A DNA stretch of 64,000 nucleotides, taken from positions 1 to 64,000 of the forward strand of contig CAZIUI010000015.1 in NCBI GenBank assembly GCA_964542585.1, read 5' to 3'. The notes beneath the pieces are model-generated. The model had not been told where the DNA came from, made no database searches, and worked only from the letters and a program-made list of their open reading frames with translations. The position numbers and the translations under genes are program-made. This DNA is from CAYYUA01 sp964542585 (GTDB lineage: Bacteria > Bacteroidota > Bacteroidia > CAILMK01 > CAYYUA01). Below are positions 9,201 to 17,355 of this stretch, one piece after another; positions within the stretch are counted from its first letter, which is position 1; each line of letters starts with the position of its first letter.

Positions 9201-11243
9201 GCGATCATCCGGATCCTTCATAACGCCTGCATAAAGTTTGGTTTTATGCGCATCAAATGCCACATCCAGGCTTAAACCCCTTTTCAGCGTAGGTAAGTCT
9301 GTCAGCTCCGGCGAGATCAGCAAGGGTTTAGGATCATCATTACGTTCATGATAAAAGTATTGCCCATATTCAATCTCAACGCTGTTGTTGTGCTTGGCAC
9401 CGGATTTGGCACCAACTGCGTTTAATTCAATTTTATGAGATTCCTTGGTAAGGGTGGTCCAGCAAAAGCGCCGGTTCCCTAAGGCTTCCCCATACTCCAG
9501 TGGCAGACCGTCAAAACCTTCCTGGTAGAAAGCCTGAAAAGGACTACAACGAGTTTGAAAAGCCGTGCGGAAACTGTAAGCACTGGTATCGCCATTGTCG
9601 CAAACGGCCTGGACATAAGCTTCATGGTTCTGATTAGCAGCAAGGCCCTCAAGCAAGGCCTCCGGCGTTTTCACTGAAACCGTTTTACCAGCTTTAGTGG
9701 GATCGAAAGACGGTCGGCCATAATTTACCAGCCATTTACTATCATTATTGGCAGGGGACCACTTCAGCCGAGCACTATCAGCGCCCAACTTATCTACTCT
9801 TAGATTGCGCGGCTTTTGGCAAGCGGGTAAGCGCTCGTAGCGCATATTATCGATGAAAGTGCTCGTGTGGTCTTTTTTATTTGCTATTACGATATGACGA
9901 GCTTGCTGAATGATGCCGATATCATCAAAGTTGACACTATAGGTTTTCCAGGTATTAGTAGGATCAGGAAGGCGAGGCCTTAAGGTATCCAGGATCTGAA
10001 TATAGCCAGTATTTCTAGGATTCGCTAGTATTCCCACATAGAGGGCGTCATCCGGATCATCAAAGGCTACTTGCATGCGTAGCCGGTTTTGTTGGCTTGC
10101 TAGTCCTTTTAAAGGCGGCGATACCAAGAGTTTTTTATCCGATTGATCCAGGCCTGCATAGCTAAACCTGACCTTGTTAGGAGGCGAAGGTGGCGTGTCC
10201 GGTTCGTGCCGGTTAGCTAAGTTAACCAACCGGATGCCACTGTTACCTTTACTTTTAGCTAACCAATCAAACCGGCGGCCGAAATCAGCCGAACCATGCT
10301 CCGGAGATACGCCATCAAAATTTTGAGCATAAGGAACTTCCTTAGGATTACACCAAGTGTGAAATTTGGGCCCTTTACTAGCTTGGCTCGTGTCCCCGTT
10401 TGGGCAAACGGACTTGACGGCCATCTGGTAGGTCGTATCTGCCTTCAGCCCTTTGATAGTAGTACTTTTACCGCTTAGGCTTTGCGTATGGCCATTGGGT
10501 CCTTCGATGGATACGAGAAACGACTGCTTTTTGCTGGTGGCACTTTGCCATCGCATGCTTGCTGAGGTGGATTTCACTTCAGTAACCAACAAAGCAGTGG
10601 GGGCAGGGCAGTTTACATTGGACAGTTGGATGTTATCAATGGCTGCCCCGTCCATGTGAGATGTGACAAACCCTTCTGTACTGAAGCAAAAGCGGACCCT
10701 CAGGTTCTTATTGCTGTATTTTCCAATTAACAGCTCGGCTCTTCCACTGCCATCAGGATTTTGGACGAATACGGTTTGCCACTGATTGCCATCCCAAACC
10801 TGGACCCGGAAAGTGCCCTTATTGCCGGCTGACGCATGCTGCCAGTCAAAAGCCAATTTGAGGTAAGAGGATCCTAGCGTATTGACCGTATCAGTGACCA
10901 GGCAGTGTAAACTATCAGCAGCTTTGTTCGCCCCGCCCACATTCTTCAGGTCGATGGTGGCGATGTTGCCTGAAAATCCCTTAGCTTGTTGATTAGGTTG
11001 GGCTGGTGGCAGGCTTTGGCAATCAAACGCAAAAACACGTTTATGATCTTGGCAAGTACCGGCTGCTACCTTTTCCCCTGCTGCATTTAGCACCCAATCC
11101 TTGGGCTTTTTACGACTTGAAAAATCTTCCTTGAGGTAGACAGTATTCTGAGCAACGGCAGGGGCTCCAAGAAGGATCAAAACCAACAAGGTCTTAAAAA
11201 GGAGCGTAATATCCTGTTTGTTATAGGATATTAAATAACTCAT
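6219..11243 (-). CDS. Giant modular adhesin: jelly-roll/fibronectin III repeats, T9SS type A tail
   Basis: This 1674-residue protein has a signal peptide (hydrophobic to about residue 32, ending PAVAQ). It then repeats a unit of about 280 residues four times: a jelly-roll domain of the cleaved-adhesin/MAM type (starts such as EDFSS, NFDGV, EGFDGL, EGFDSF; ends such as IDNIQLSN, IDNIRYQ) followed by a fibronectin III domain (SADLSWQS, TTYQMAVKSVC). From about 1029 there are two CARDB-like domains around a fifth fibronectin domain, an Ig-like segment near 1350, two PKD-like domains (HWQLGDGASS near 1538) and an 80-residue type A sorting tail beginning YPTPV. I use the ATG at 11243 rather than the TTG three codons upstream. 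It converges on the preceding PKD gene. A surface-anchored adhesive role is inferred. Confidence 0.85.
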   Translation of the reverse strand: MSYLISYNKQDITLLFKTLLVLILLGAPAVAQNTVYLKEDFSSRKKPKDWVLNAAGEKVAAGTCQDHKRVFAFDCQSLPPAQPNQQAKGFSGNIATIDLKNVGGANKAADSLHCLVTDTVNTLGSSYLKLAFDWQHASAGNKGTFRVQVWDGNQWQTVFVQNPDGSGRAELLIGKYSNKNLRVRFCFSTEGFVTSHMDGAAIDNIQLSNVNCPAPTALLVTEVKSTSASMRWQSATSKKQSFLVSIEGPNGHTQSLSGKSTTIKGLKADTTYQMAVKSVCPNGDTSQASKGPKFHTWCNPKEVPYAQNFDGVSPEHGSADFGRRFDWLAKSKGNSGIRLVNLANRHEPDTPPSPPNKVRFSYAGLDQSDKKLLVSPPLKGLASQQNRLRMQVAFDDPDDALYVGILANPRNTGYIQILDTLRPRLPDPTNTWKTYSVNFDDIGIIQQARHIVIANKKDHTSTFIDNMRYERLPACQKPRNLRVDKLGADSARLKWSPANNDSKWLVNYGRPSFDPTKAGKTVSVKTPEALLEGLAANQNHEAYVQAVCDNGDTSAYSFRTAFQTRCSPFQAFYQEGFDGLPLEYGEALGNRRFCWTTLTKESHKIELNAVGAKSGAKHNNSVEIEYGQYFYHERNDDPKPLLISPELTDLPTLKRGLSLDVAFDAHKTKLYAGVMKDPDDRSTFTIIDTFEPKPDQSLHEYRRFYLPLDDGSVIQDQNHVAFTAVDSFVNYGGVDGVSIDNIRYQKLPFCRTPFKFNIENVGSTSADLSWQSQGKADQWLIKMDTLGFDPNQAGKAYTVSKTQGTVNNLKPNTRYQAYVQGICSNSDSSIYKKHVTFKTDCRTPPAVLPYREGFDSFKGTYLEKTQICQSPAQWQFCSDNAHGRLRFGNVANNAKKGDKAATLDSRVSHNPTVNDLILTLNMTNYTTSKPYLLEFNYRSYGGQDKPNDQVWIRGSKNDSWISVYKLPNSSGGVYRQVGPINLTKYLKNNFQRFTKSFQVRFGQQGNYEANGHPSAGRSFDNISITRVRHDLAITAMAQPSQACGLSEEEQLSVIIENSGVEPIPANTSVEMQYKMNNRTFSSKSITTNERLEPGDTLQMTFPTSMAMDAQDTTYPIKTWLSWSADQFRSNDTMAKVIEVPDPRHRVDHVLDTSAMLKWNNAVNTKKTRVIWGARNFNPLKSSKRLSAAKGNHRISGLQPGKTYEVYTREVCGNNDTGSLRGPITFTTRTDARDLRALRVSRPIGQCEASGDDPLTLKLMNYGHDTIPAGTKLTLNYQVNSKIPIEQAYQLTQKLGPTDTLTHVLEKPLRRAEFLEGQTNQVQAWANWQQDQNPNNNRLTHSFYLANRPATPKVNDQSICRGERLVQLTAETSANAVNWYSAPDTMLVAEGSVDMKVLPDKDKTYYVSAYNHPDSCQSAYTTVQVNVQDKPEVSFSADTVCAGEPLSLEAQASVKDGTISRFTWQPEGLSSQNGRQAKVSFPSGGLYKVRLKATSSKECQASTSKNVKVRPGFDPDFTIQRIRRNTVSFFGNSKAERFHWQLGDGASSQAMKVKHTYQQPGTYQVKLKASMGPGCELTHQETIKIKAPDEQAINVYPTPVRASDPLNLTYTLPAKQDVQVQVLSLDGRQQLNQTFPDQLAGEHEMQLQMASNPGIYILQVRTGNSIYKREIVIIP

Positions 11244-11252
11244 GAGTATCAA

Positions 11253-11514
11253 TTTTTGTTAATAAAAGTTAATTGTTTTGTGTACGTATTTAAAGGTTTT
11301 ACGCTTATTACGTCCCATTTTTAGTTAGAGTTGGGTTATTGTTAATCAATTTTTAACCTGCCTAGATGCCCTTTCAATGAGGGGATCCCTGGATAACCTT
11401 TTAAATGCAGTTTTTTCATAGTGTCAGCAATTTGCTAAAAGGGCTGATTTAAAAAGGTACATCCAAACTAAACTGGTATCGCTAATGGTTCCTGTATAAT
11501 AGGAAATAAAAAAT
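11253..11514. other. Divergent promoter region between two surface-protein genes
   Basis: This AT-rich spacer separates the minus-strand giant adhesin from the plus-strand LamG protein, so both promoters should lie here. I see no exact TAnnTTTG box. An 8-bp palindrome GGGATCCC sits near 11384. Confidence 0.35.
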
Positions 11515-12411
11515 ATGGTGTTTATGCTTAAGCAAATACAAGGGATACCTGCCATGGCCATTCTTGCCTTATTGGCCATCGCATGGGGTCAGGGGAAGGA
11601 ACAAATAAAAACTGAACCAAACTCATCTGAAGGGCAAAGCCTCAGTGAAAACCTGGTAGGTCATTGGAGTTTTGATCTCAATTCCGGGAAACGGGTAATC
11701 GACCGGTCAGACCATCAAGCTCATGGTGAACTTCTGGGAAAACCGGAAAGGGTGAAAGGAGTGGTTGGTAAAAATGCCCTGGCCCTGGACGGAGAGGATG
11801 ATCATGTTGCTATCCTTGAGGATGGGCATACACCCTCCCACATTCAGGACTTGAACAAGGGAACGATCGCGGTCTGGTTCAAGGCTCGAGATATTCCGGT
11901 TGGTGAAAGCATCTTGCCCGTATTTTATTATGGCAATAAAAACGGCTGTCCTACCATGTTCGATGCTTCCAATGAAGGGATGATCATTGAAGTGGCCCAC
12001 GGCCATGTTTATTCCGGGGCGCGCGGGGTCTTTTTTACGATGTTCAATAATGGCTGCCAATTGCCTTCCTTTTGTTGGGATTCCCATTCAGATGTTCACC
12101 TTTCCGATACCCAAGGAGCTATCCGTGAAGGTCGCTGGTACCATTTTGTAGCAGTGGTTGGTGAAGGTTACAATACGGGTTATTTGAATGGAGAAAAGAT
12201 CAGCTATCGCGCCTATAACTTTAACGATGCCAAAGCCTCCCCTTTTTTTGATGATGCGCAGGCCCATGAGCGTATGTGGATCGGTAAAGGATTCTGGAAC
12301 CATGCCAGTGAGGTATACTTTGATGGCTACATCGATGACCTGCGGATCTATAACAAGCCCCTGAGCGAAGAAGAGGTACAAAAACTTTACGCAATGAAAG
12401 CCAATAGTTAA
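11515..12411 (+). CDS. Secreted LamG-like (concanavalin A-fold) domain protein
   Basis: A 298-residue protein with a signal-peptide-like start (hydrophobic residues about 11-24, ending AWGQG) and one complete LamG domain. It begins LVGHWSFDLNSGKRVIDRS and contains NALALDGEDDHVAI, GTIAVWFKARD, RWYHFVAVVGEGY and LNGEKI. It ends FDGYIDDLRIYNKPLSEEEVQKLY, the classic end of LamG domains in secreted bacterial proteins. There is no T9SS tail, so it may be periplasmic or freely secreted. An ATG three codons downstream is an alternative start. Such domains usually bind carbohydrate or protein; the ligand is unknown. The gene stands alone between the giant adhesin and a hypothetical gene. Confidence 0.8.
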   Translation: MVFMLKQIQGIPAMAILALLAIAWGQGKEQIKTEPNSSEGQSLSENLVGHWSFDLNSGKRVIDRSDHQAHGELLGKPERVKGVVGKNALALDGEDDHVAILEDGHTPSHIQDLNKGTIAVWFKARDIPVGESILPVFYYGNKNGCPTMFDASNEGMIIEVAHGHVYSGARGVFFTMFNNGCQLPSFCWDSHSDVHLSDTQGAIREGRWYHFVAVVGEGYNTGYLNGEKISYRAYNFNDAKASPFFDDAQAHERMWIGKGFWNHASEVYFDGYIDDLRIYNKPLSEEEVQKLYAMKANS

Positions 12412-12553
12412 GCTACTTTACTATTTTTGGAATTGCTTTTTAGGATGCTATTAAATGACAAATTGTTTTAATCCATTTGTTTTAGGGGATTTTGAATCTT
12501 ACAGAGGCCTAAAAGGATATACCCTTTTTATAGCAGCATGTTAACCCACCTGC

Positions 12554-12590
12554 GAGGTTGTTAAATATTCATTGTTTAATGGTCAACCTC
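12554..12590. repeat. Inverted repeat in spacer (possible hairpin)
   Basis: GAGGTTG at 12554-12560 pairs with CAACCTC at 12584-12590, with an inner TTAAA/TTTAA pairing. It sits about 145 bp after the LamG gene and 105 bp before the next gene. No T-run follows, so it is a weak terminator candidate or a regulatory hairpin. Confidence 0.3.
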
Positions 12591-12695
12591 AAAATGGCTT
12601 AACATGTATGTCTAAAATGATTACTAGTTTTAATTCATAGTTCCTTTAACAAATTTTTAGCATTATAGAATTAAAACCCTAGCATTTTCGGATTT

Positions 12696-13325
12696 ATGCA
12701 GGATGCAGTTACACAATCCCTGGAAGAAGATAACAGGCAGATAAGAGCCGGCCTCGATGAGCTAAAAAAGCTATACGAGGTAGAAACCCTCACCCAAACA
12801 GAAGAAGCTGAAATTCAGGAGCGCTTAGCGATGTTTGAAGCGCTTAGCGTTTTCCAAGAGGTCTTTATTTATGGAGGCGTCAAGCTCATGGTTGAGGGCT
12901 TTAGCTGCTACTTCCTGGTGCTTAGCCTCAACTATCAGCAGGAAGGTTTAACGGCTTATCAGGGGCAAACTCCCGGTTTAACCAAGCTCTCCTATGCCGG
13001 GCTTACCACCCTGAATAAAGATTACGGCAATGCCAACATTCGCCCCGAAACTTTCTTTGAGCGTACCCTGGAAGTTTTTAACCCTACCAAAGTTCGCTTT
13101 GATTCAGATAAGGAATTTAATAAACGCTATCGCGTTGAAGCTGAGGAGCCTGAAAAGTTAAAGACACAGGCTTCCCCGGCTTTTTTACAAACCATCAAAG
13201 CATACGAAAGCCTTACCCTGGAACTAAAGGGCAAAAACTTGCTTGGCCGTTTACCAAAGGGGCTTTCCGCGGAAGTAGCCAAGCAACTTGCCGGATTTTT
13301 AACAAAGATCTCAAAAGTCGGATAA
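12696..13325 (+). CDS. Hypothetical cytosolic protein
   Basis: I do not recognise this 209-residue protein with certainty. The first 45 residues are charged and probably coiled coil (SLEEDNRQIRAGLDELKKLY). A central segment resembles a compact alpha/beta domain. The second half contains FDSDKEFNKRYRVEAEEPEK followed by FLQTIKAYESLTLELKGKNL, a pattern that recalls DUF3137-type domains, in which a stored-value strand precedes a helix; this is a weak resemblance. There is no signal peptide or membrane span. It is transcribed alone between two secreted-protein genes, about 100 bp from the next. Confidence 0.6.
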   Translation: MQDAVTQSLEEDNRQIRAGLDELKKLYEVETLTQTEEAEIQERLAMFEALSVFQEVFIYGGVKLMVEGFSCYFLVLSLNYQQEGLTAYQGQTPGLTKLSYAGLTTLNKDYGNANIRPETFFERTLEVFNPTKVRFDSDKEFNKRYRVEAEEPEKLKTQASPAFLQTIKAYESLTLELKGKNLLGRLPKGLSAEVAKQLAGFLTKISKVG

Positions 13326-13427
13326 GAAGGCTTGAATGGGCGGCTAACATCAATTTTAGTGTCTCAAGAGCTATTGGTTAAATAAAAATGACCTGCCTAC
13401 CCAACCCGTCCATTTGCTTTTACGTTG

Positions 13428-15341
13428 ATGAAAGTAACTATATTTATGAAAAGGTATAAAGCGAGCAGTGAAAAATTTATGTACTTACTACGGCTGTGTT
13501 TTATAAGCCTGTTTTTGGTTGTTTGCTTTTCTTCGGCGGAAGCCCAAAAAAAAGTGGGCATCAATGTCCAATTAACAGCTGATAAATCCCAATATGACCT
13601 GGATAGTATTTCGGTTGTTGTTAGCAGTGCAAGGGGTTTAGGAGGTACTGCGGATACATTGCTGACGAATAAACGGGGCTTTATTTCTGACTCTATACCC
13701 GTTAATCAAATAGGCAGTGGCTATCTGTTTGCCTCTATTAAAACCTGTGACAACAGACCAAGGGTGGATTCGCAATTTTTAATTGTTGATACCATTTCAC
13801 CGGATACTTTTCGATTAAATGCCTGCCCACGTAGGCAATTGCAAGTAAGGGGTCAACTTTCCTCAGATGATGCGAACTATGGGCTAAATAACCGTGCGGT
13901 TGTTGTAAAACAGTTCCTATCAGGTCAGGTGCAGACTGATACGCTTACCACAGATGGGCAGGCAAATTTTCGTACAACGTTTCAGGTTCCGCCCTTATCC
14001 AGGGATTCGGTCAAGGCAACGGTAATTACTTGTAACGGTAATCGTATTACAAAGGGTAAGCAAGTAAATGTGGCCAATACCAACCAGGTAAACTTTACCT
14101 TAAATGCCTGCCCAAAAGCATTTTTGACCATAAAAGGAAGCCTTACCTCAGATGACCCTGATTACGGACTGGATAGCATTGCTGTAACTATTGAAGAAAA
14201 ATTTTCCAGTACTGGAGGAGTTACTACTGTTTTTACGGATTCAGGCGGGAGGTTCAGGAGTACCATTTCCGTACCTGCATCCACATTGGATACCGTGCAG
14301 ATAAGCATTAAAACTTGTAATGGGGATGATGTTGAGCGATCAAAACTTGTGAATGCGGATTCAGGTCTGCAATCTCCATTTAACTTAAATGTCTGTCCGC
14401 AATTGTCATCTATGACTTTATCAGGTTCTGTAGCCACTAAACAAGGACGAGTAGCTAACGCCTCAGTTCAAGTTTTTCAAAAGCAGCAAGCCGTTCCAGG
14501 TCAGCCAAAATTAAAACCTGAGGATTCAACAGGGGTGGATAGTAGTGGGACTTATAAGTTTGAAGGGCTCAAGCCAGGCACGTATTATCTTAGGGCACAA
14601 ATGCCGCCTGAGGTTACAGATTCTCTCAATTACATGCCCACCTATTTTCGCAATATTCGCACAATTCCCGGTGCAGGTATCTGGCCTAATGCTGATTCCA
14701 TAACCTTGAAAACCCGGGATGTATACAAGGCGCGTATTAATATGCACAATGCTACCAAATTAAATGGCCCCGGTTTTATTACTGGCTACGTGCATGAAAG
14801 AAATGTTGTAGGGGATCAAAAGCCAGCTGACGATGCATTGGTTGTGTTACTTGATCAAGATGGGGATCCGGTCGCTTTTCAGCATTGTGACTCGCTTGGG
14901 TTTTATGAGTTCCCTAACGTGGCACTTGGCACTTATCAATTACGGGTGGAAGTTCCGGGCTTCCCCTCTGAAAAAGGACAAGTAACCCTGACCCAGGAAG
15001 ACCTGAGTACCACTCATATATACTTTACCATTCGTTCTGATAAGGTAATTATTGAAGAGCAGAATTCGGTTTCCCGCCAGCGCCAAAAACCAGCGGTTAC
15101 CAAGCTATATCCCAATCCGGTTCAGGAGCAGCTCAACCTCTCGTTAAGATTTAAAGGATCAAGAAAAGTTACCCTGAGCATCAGCTCATTGAGGGGTAAA
15201 ACCCTTTTCAGGCAAGTACTAAGTACTGAGCAGGCTCATACGAACAGGACCATACCGATGGATACCTATCCTGATGGTGTTTATTTGCTAAAGTTAAGTA
15301 CCGGGAAGCAAGTTATTACGAAAAAAATTGTTAAAAATTAG
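13428..15341 (+). CDS. Secreted repeat protein with regulatory-like domains and T9SS type A tail
   Basis: This protein of about 637 residues has a signal peptide ending SSAEAQ near residue 40. Three tandem repeats of about 95 residues follow (roughly 42-325), each with a QYDLDSI/NYGLNNR/DYGLDSI turn, a TDTLLT-like strand and paired cysteines in KTC or ITC and NACP or NVCP. Two carboxypeptidase-regulatory-like beta sandwiches follow (SSGTYKFEGLKPGTYYLRA; SLGFYEFPNVALGTYQLRV). The last 75 residues, from LYPNPVQEQL, are the T9SS type A sorting domain. The ATG at 13446 is an equally possible start. It ends 102 bp before the ECF sigma gene on the same strand, so the two may be coregulated. It is probably cell-surface; function unknown. 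Confidence 0.8.
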   Translation: MKVTIFMKRYKASSEKFMYLLRLCFISLFLVVCFSSAEAQKKVGINVQLTADKSQYDLDSISVVVSSARGLGGTADTLLTNKRGFISDSIPVNQIGSGYLFASIKTCDNRPRVDSQFLIVDTISPDTFRLNACPRRQLQVRGQLSSDDANYGLNNRAVVVKQFLSGQVQTDTLTTDGQANFRTTFQVPPLSRDSVKATVITCNGNRITKGKQVNVANTNQVNFTLNACPKAFLTIKGSLTSDDPDYGLDSIAVTIEEKFSSTGGVTTVFTDSGGRFRSTISVPASTLDTVQISIKTCNGDDVERSKLVNADSGLQSPFNLNVCPQLSSMTLSGSVATKQGRVANASVQVFQKQQAVPGQPKLKPEDSTGVDSSGTYKFEGLKPGTYYLRAQMPPEVTDSLNYMPTYFRNIRTIPGAGIWPNADSITLKTRDVYKARINMHNATKLNGPGFITGYVHERNVVGDQKPADDALVVLLDQDGDPVAFQHCDSLGFYEFPNVALGTYQLRVEVPGFPSEKGQVTLTQEDLSTTHIYFTIRSDKVIIEEQNSVSRQRQKPAVTKLYPNPVQEQLNLSLRFKGSRKVTLSISSLRGKTLFRQVLSTEQAHTNRTIPMDTYPDGVYLLKLSTGKQVITKKIVKN

Positions 15342-15443
15342 GGATCATAATGAGCTCAAGTATTTATTACACTTGTAAGGCATCAACCCATCAAAGGGGT
15401 GCTTTTATTTAGAAACTGGCAAAACCGGTAGCACCGAGGTTGT

Positions 15444-16016
15444 ATGTCCAATGATGGCAGCATACTGTCGATGATTAAGGGCTGCCTCAAAGGTAAGCGA
15501 CAGGCACAGTATAAGCTTTATCGCCACTGTTATAGCCTTTTAATGCCCGTATGTATGAGATATGAGCACAATGAGGAAGATGCCAGGGCTGTGTTGAATG
15601 AAGGATTTTTAAAGATCCTGGATAACCTCGATGTTTTTAATCAAGATGTACCATTTGAAGCTTGGTGCAAGCGAATCATGATCAATACCCTGATCGATGC
15701 TTACCGGAAAAAACGCAATAAACCGCAAAGCTGTGATTTTGAGGAATGGAGTCATAACGGAGAGCTAGGAATAAGTCTTAATGATGCTTTGGAAGTGTTC
15801 ACAGCAGAAGACCTGGAAAGGATGCTACATAGCCTTCCTGACACAAGCCGGAAAGTTTTTAACCTGTATGTAGTAGACGGTTTTAATCATAAAGAAATTG
15901 GCGAGAAACTCAACATTGCTGAAGGGACATCCAAATGGCACGTGAATCACGCAAGAAATAAATTACAGCAAATCATGAAAGATATGATGAACCCCTCTCA
16001 AAAATTGGCCTTATGA
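15444..16016 (+). CDS. ECF-type RNA polymerase sigma factor
   Basis: A 190-residue sigma-70 family protein of extracytoplasmic-function type. Region 2 (about 25-95) includes YRHCYSLLMPVCMRY, the acidic NEEDARAVLNEGFLKIL helix and PFEAWCKRIMINTLIDAYRK. Region 4 (about 125-180) includes LHSLPDTSRKVFNLYVVDGF, HKEIGEKLNIAEGTSKWHV and NHARNKL, a helix-turn-helix for the -35-like element. It would direct RNA polymerase to a small envelope-stress or surface regulon. Its stop overlaps the next gene's start (ATGA), so the two are translationally coupled. That is the usual layout for a sigma factor and its regulator. Confidence 0.92.
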   Translation: MSNDGSILSMIKGCLKGKRQAQYKLYRHCYSLLMPVCMRYEHNEEDARAVLNEGFLKILDNLDVFNQDVPFEAWCKRIMINTLIDAYRKKRNKPQSCDFEEWSHNGELGISLNDALEVFTAEDLERMLHSLPDTSRKVFNLYVVDGFNHKEIGEKLNIAEGTSKWHVNHARNKLQQIMKDMMNPSQKLAL

Positions 16017-17344
16017 ATTTTGAAGATCTGGATAAGTTGTTCAGGAATAAGCTCGGCCAAAAAAGGGCTGAGTTTGACGAAGGTGCCTGGGCGGAAATGG
16101 AGGATATCCTCAAGAAGCGAAGGAGAGGGCGCAGGTTTACTGGATGGTGGACGATCCTTCCACTGTTATTGGTAGGTTCCATCGGCGGCTATCTAGTTCT
16201 GGAAAAGGACTCTATTTTAAAGAAATTGGCCATTAGCCAGCCAAAACAAACCATTAATGCTGGTAAGCTTCAAATAAATAAGGATTCGTCAAATGATGGT
16301 AGGGGTTCACCGATGAGTCCACTGCTAACAGGGGCTTTAATGGGGCAGCCCAAAATAGATAAGCAAAATCGTTCAGCTGATGAGTCCAGTTCCAATCAAT
16401 CAAATTCACCATCAAATAGCACCCGGGGGGAGGAAACTTTGCCAAAGCATGCTTCCTCCCAAGATGTTTCAAATACCGCAACAGCTCAAAACCAAGCTCG
16501 AAAATCAGGTTACAAGCAAAGGGTTTCGAAACCCAATGATCCTAAGCGAGATAAAAGCCAACCTCAAACTGAAATTTTCGATAAGGCTATGGAAGTGGCA
16601 GGAGTCAAGGAATCAGCTAATCAATTAACGTTTGCCAAACTTCCCACTAAAGATTTCCAGCTTGAACGACAGGCGCTCTCACCACAGGAAGCCAATACGC
16701 TTGTGGATTCCCTGAAGCTGAATCCTGACATCCATGAAACTTTTGCTTTTGGCCTTTCAGGTGGTGCTCAGTTCACTTCGGAGCCTAATGGTGATGCGTT
16801 TAGTAATTTATCAGCGGAACCTTTGGTGGGGGGCTATGTTCGCTGGCATTTAGGGGCTGACTGGTTTTTGAATGCCGAGGTCTTGTATCATTATGATCAG
16901 TCACCTGCATACCAGGAAACCGTAACGCAACGGTCGTATAATTTTGGTTTCAAAGCAAAGTCTACCACTGTAGCTTTAGATCAAATACATTATTTAGAAC
17001 TTCCTGTTTACCTTGATTATGAGCTGTTTGGCTCTCATGGTGTTATCGGAGGTATTAAGGGGTCCTATCTTGTCACGGGTACAGGCACTGTAACCCAAAA
17101 GCAATTTTCCTCTCTTGATAAAGGACCCACCAGTAGCCAAAATACCCAAATACAACCAAATTCGCTTAAAACCTGGCAATTGCAGGGTGTGCTTGGTTAT
17201 CGTTTTGATTACAATGATCAAATACGGCTGCAACTAAGGGGCGTTTTTGGCCCAGGTCGCGTAAAACAAAGTGCCAGTGATGCGAGTGTTGCTCAGGATC
17301 AAAATATTGGAGTTCAACTATTGCTCCAATATCAACTGAATTAA
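16013..17344 (+). CDS. Probable anti-sigma / trans-envelope sensor with C-terminal outer-membrane beta barrel
   Basis: A 443-residue protein coupled by a 4-bp overlap to the ECF sigma gene. Residues 1-43 are charged and cytosolic-looking, with an LFRNKLGQKRAEFDEGAWAEM helix pair. Residues about 44-62 form one membrane span (WWTILPLLLVGSIGGYLVL). Residues 63-205 are a Ser/Asn/Gln-rich linker, long enough to cross the periplasm. Residues about 240-443 look like a small outer-membrane beta barrel (FAFGLSGGAQFTS, GGYVRWHLGADWFLNAEVLY, YLELPVYLDYELFG, LQGVLGYRF). Similar N-terminal-helix plus barrel proteins follow ECF sigmas in Bacteroidota. I infer it holds the sigma factor and reports outer-membrane state; this is not shown by the sequence alone. 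Confidence 0.7.
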   Translation: MNFEDLDKLFRNKLGQKRAEFDEGAWAEMEDILKKRRRGRRFTGWWTILPLLLVGSIGGYLVLEKDSILKKLAISQPKQTINAGKLQINKDSSNDGRGSPMSPLLTGALMGQPKIDKQNRSADESSSNQSNSPSNSTRGEETLPKHASSQDVSNTATAQNQARKSGYKQRVSKPNDPKRDKSQPQTEIFDKAMEVAGVKESANQLTFAKLPTKDFQLERQALSPQEANTLVDSLKLNPDIHETFAFGLSGGAQFTSEPNGDAFSNLSAEPLVGGYVRWHLGADWFLNAEVLYHYDQSPAYQETVTQRSYNFGFKAKSTTVALDQIHYLELPVYLDYELFGSHGVIGGIKGSYLVTGTGTVTQKQFSSLDKGPTSSQNTQIQPNSLKTWQLQGVLGYRFDYNDQIRLQLRGVFGPGRVKQSASDASVAQDQNIGVQLLLQYQLN

Positions 17345-17355
17345 AACGGGGCTAT

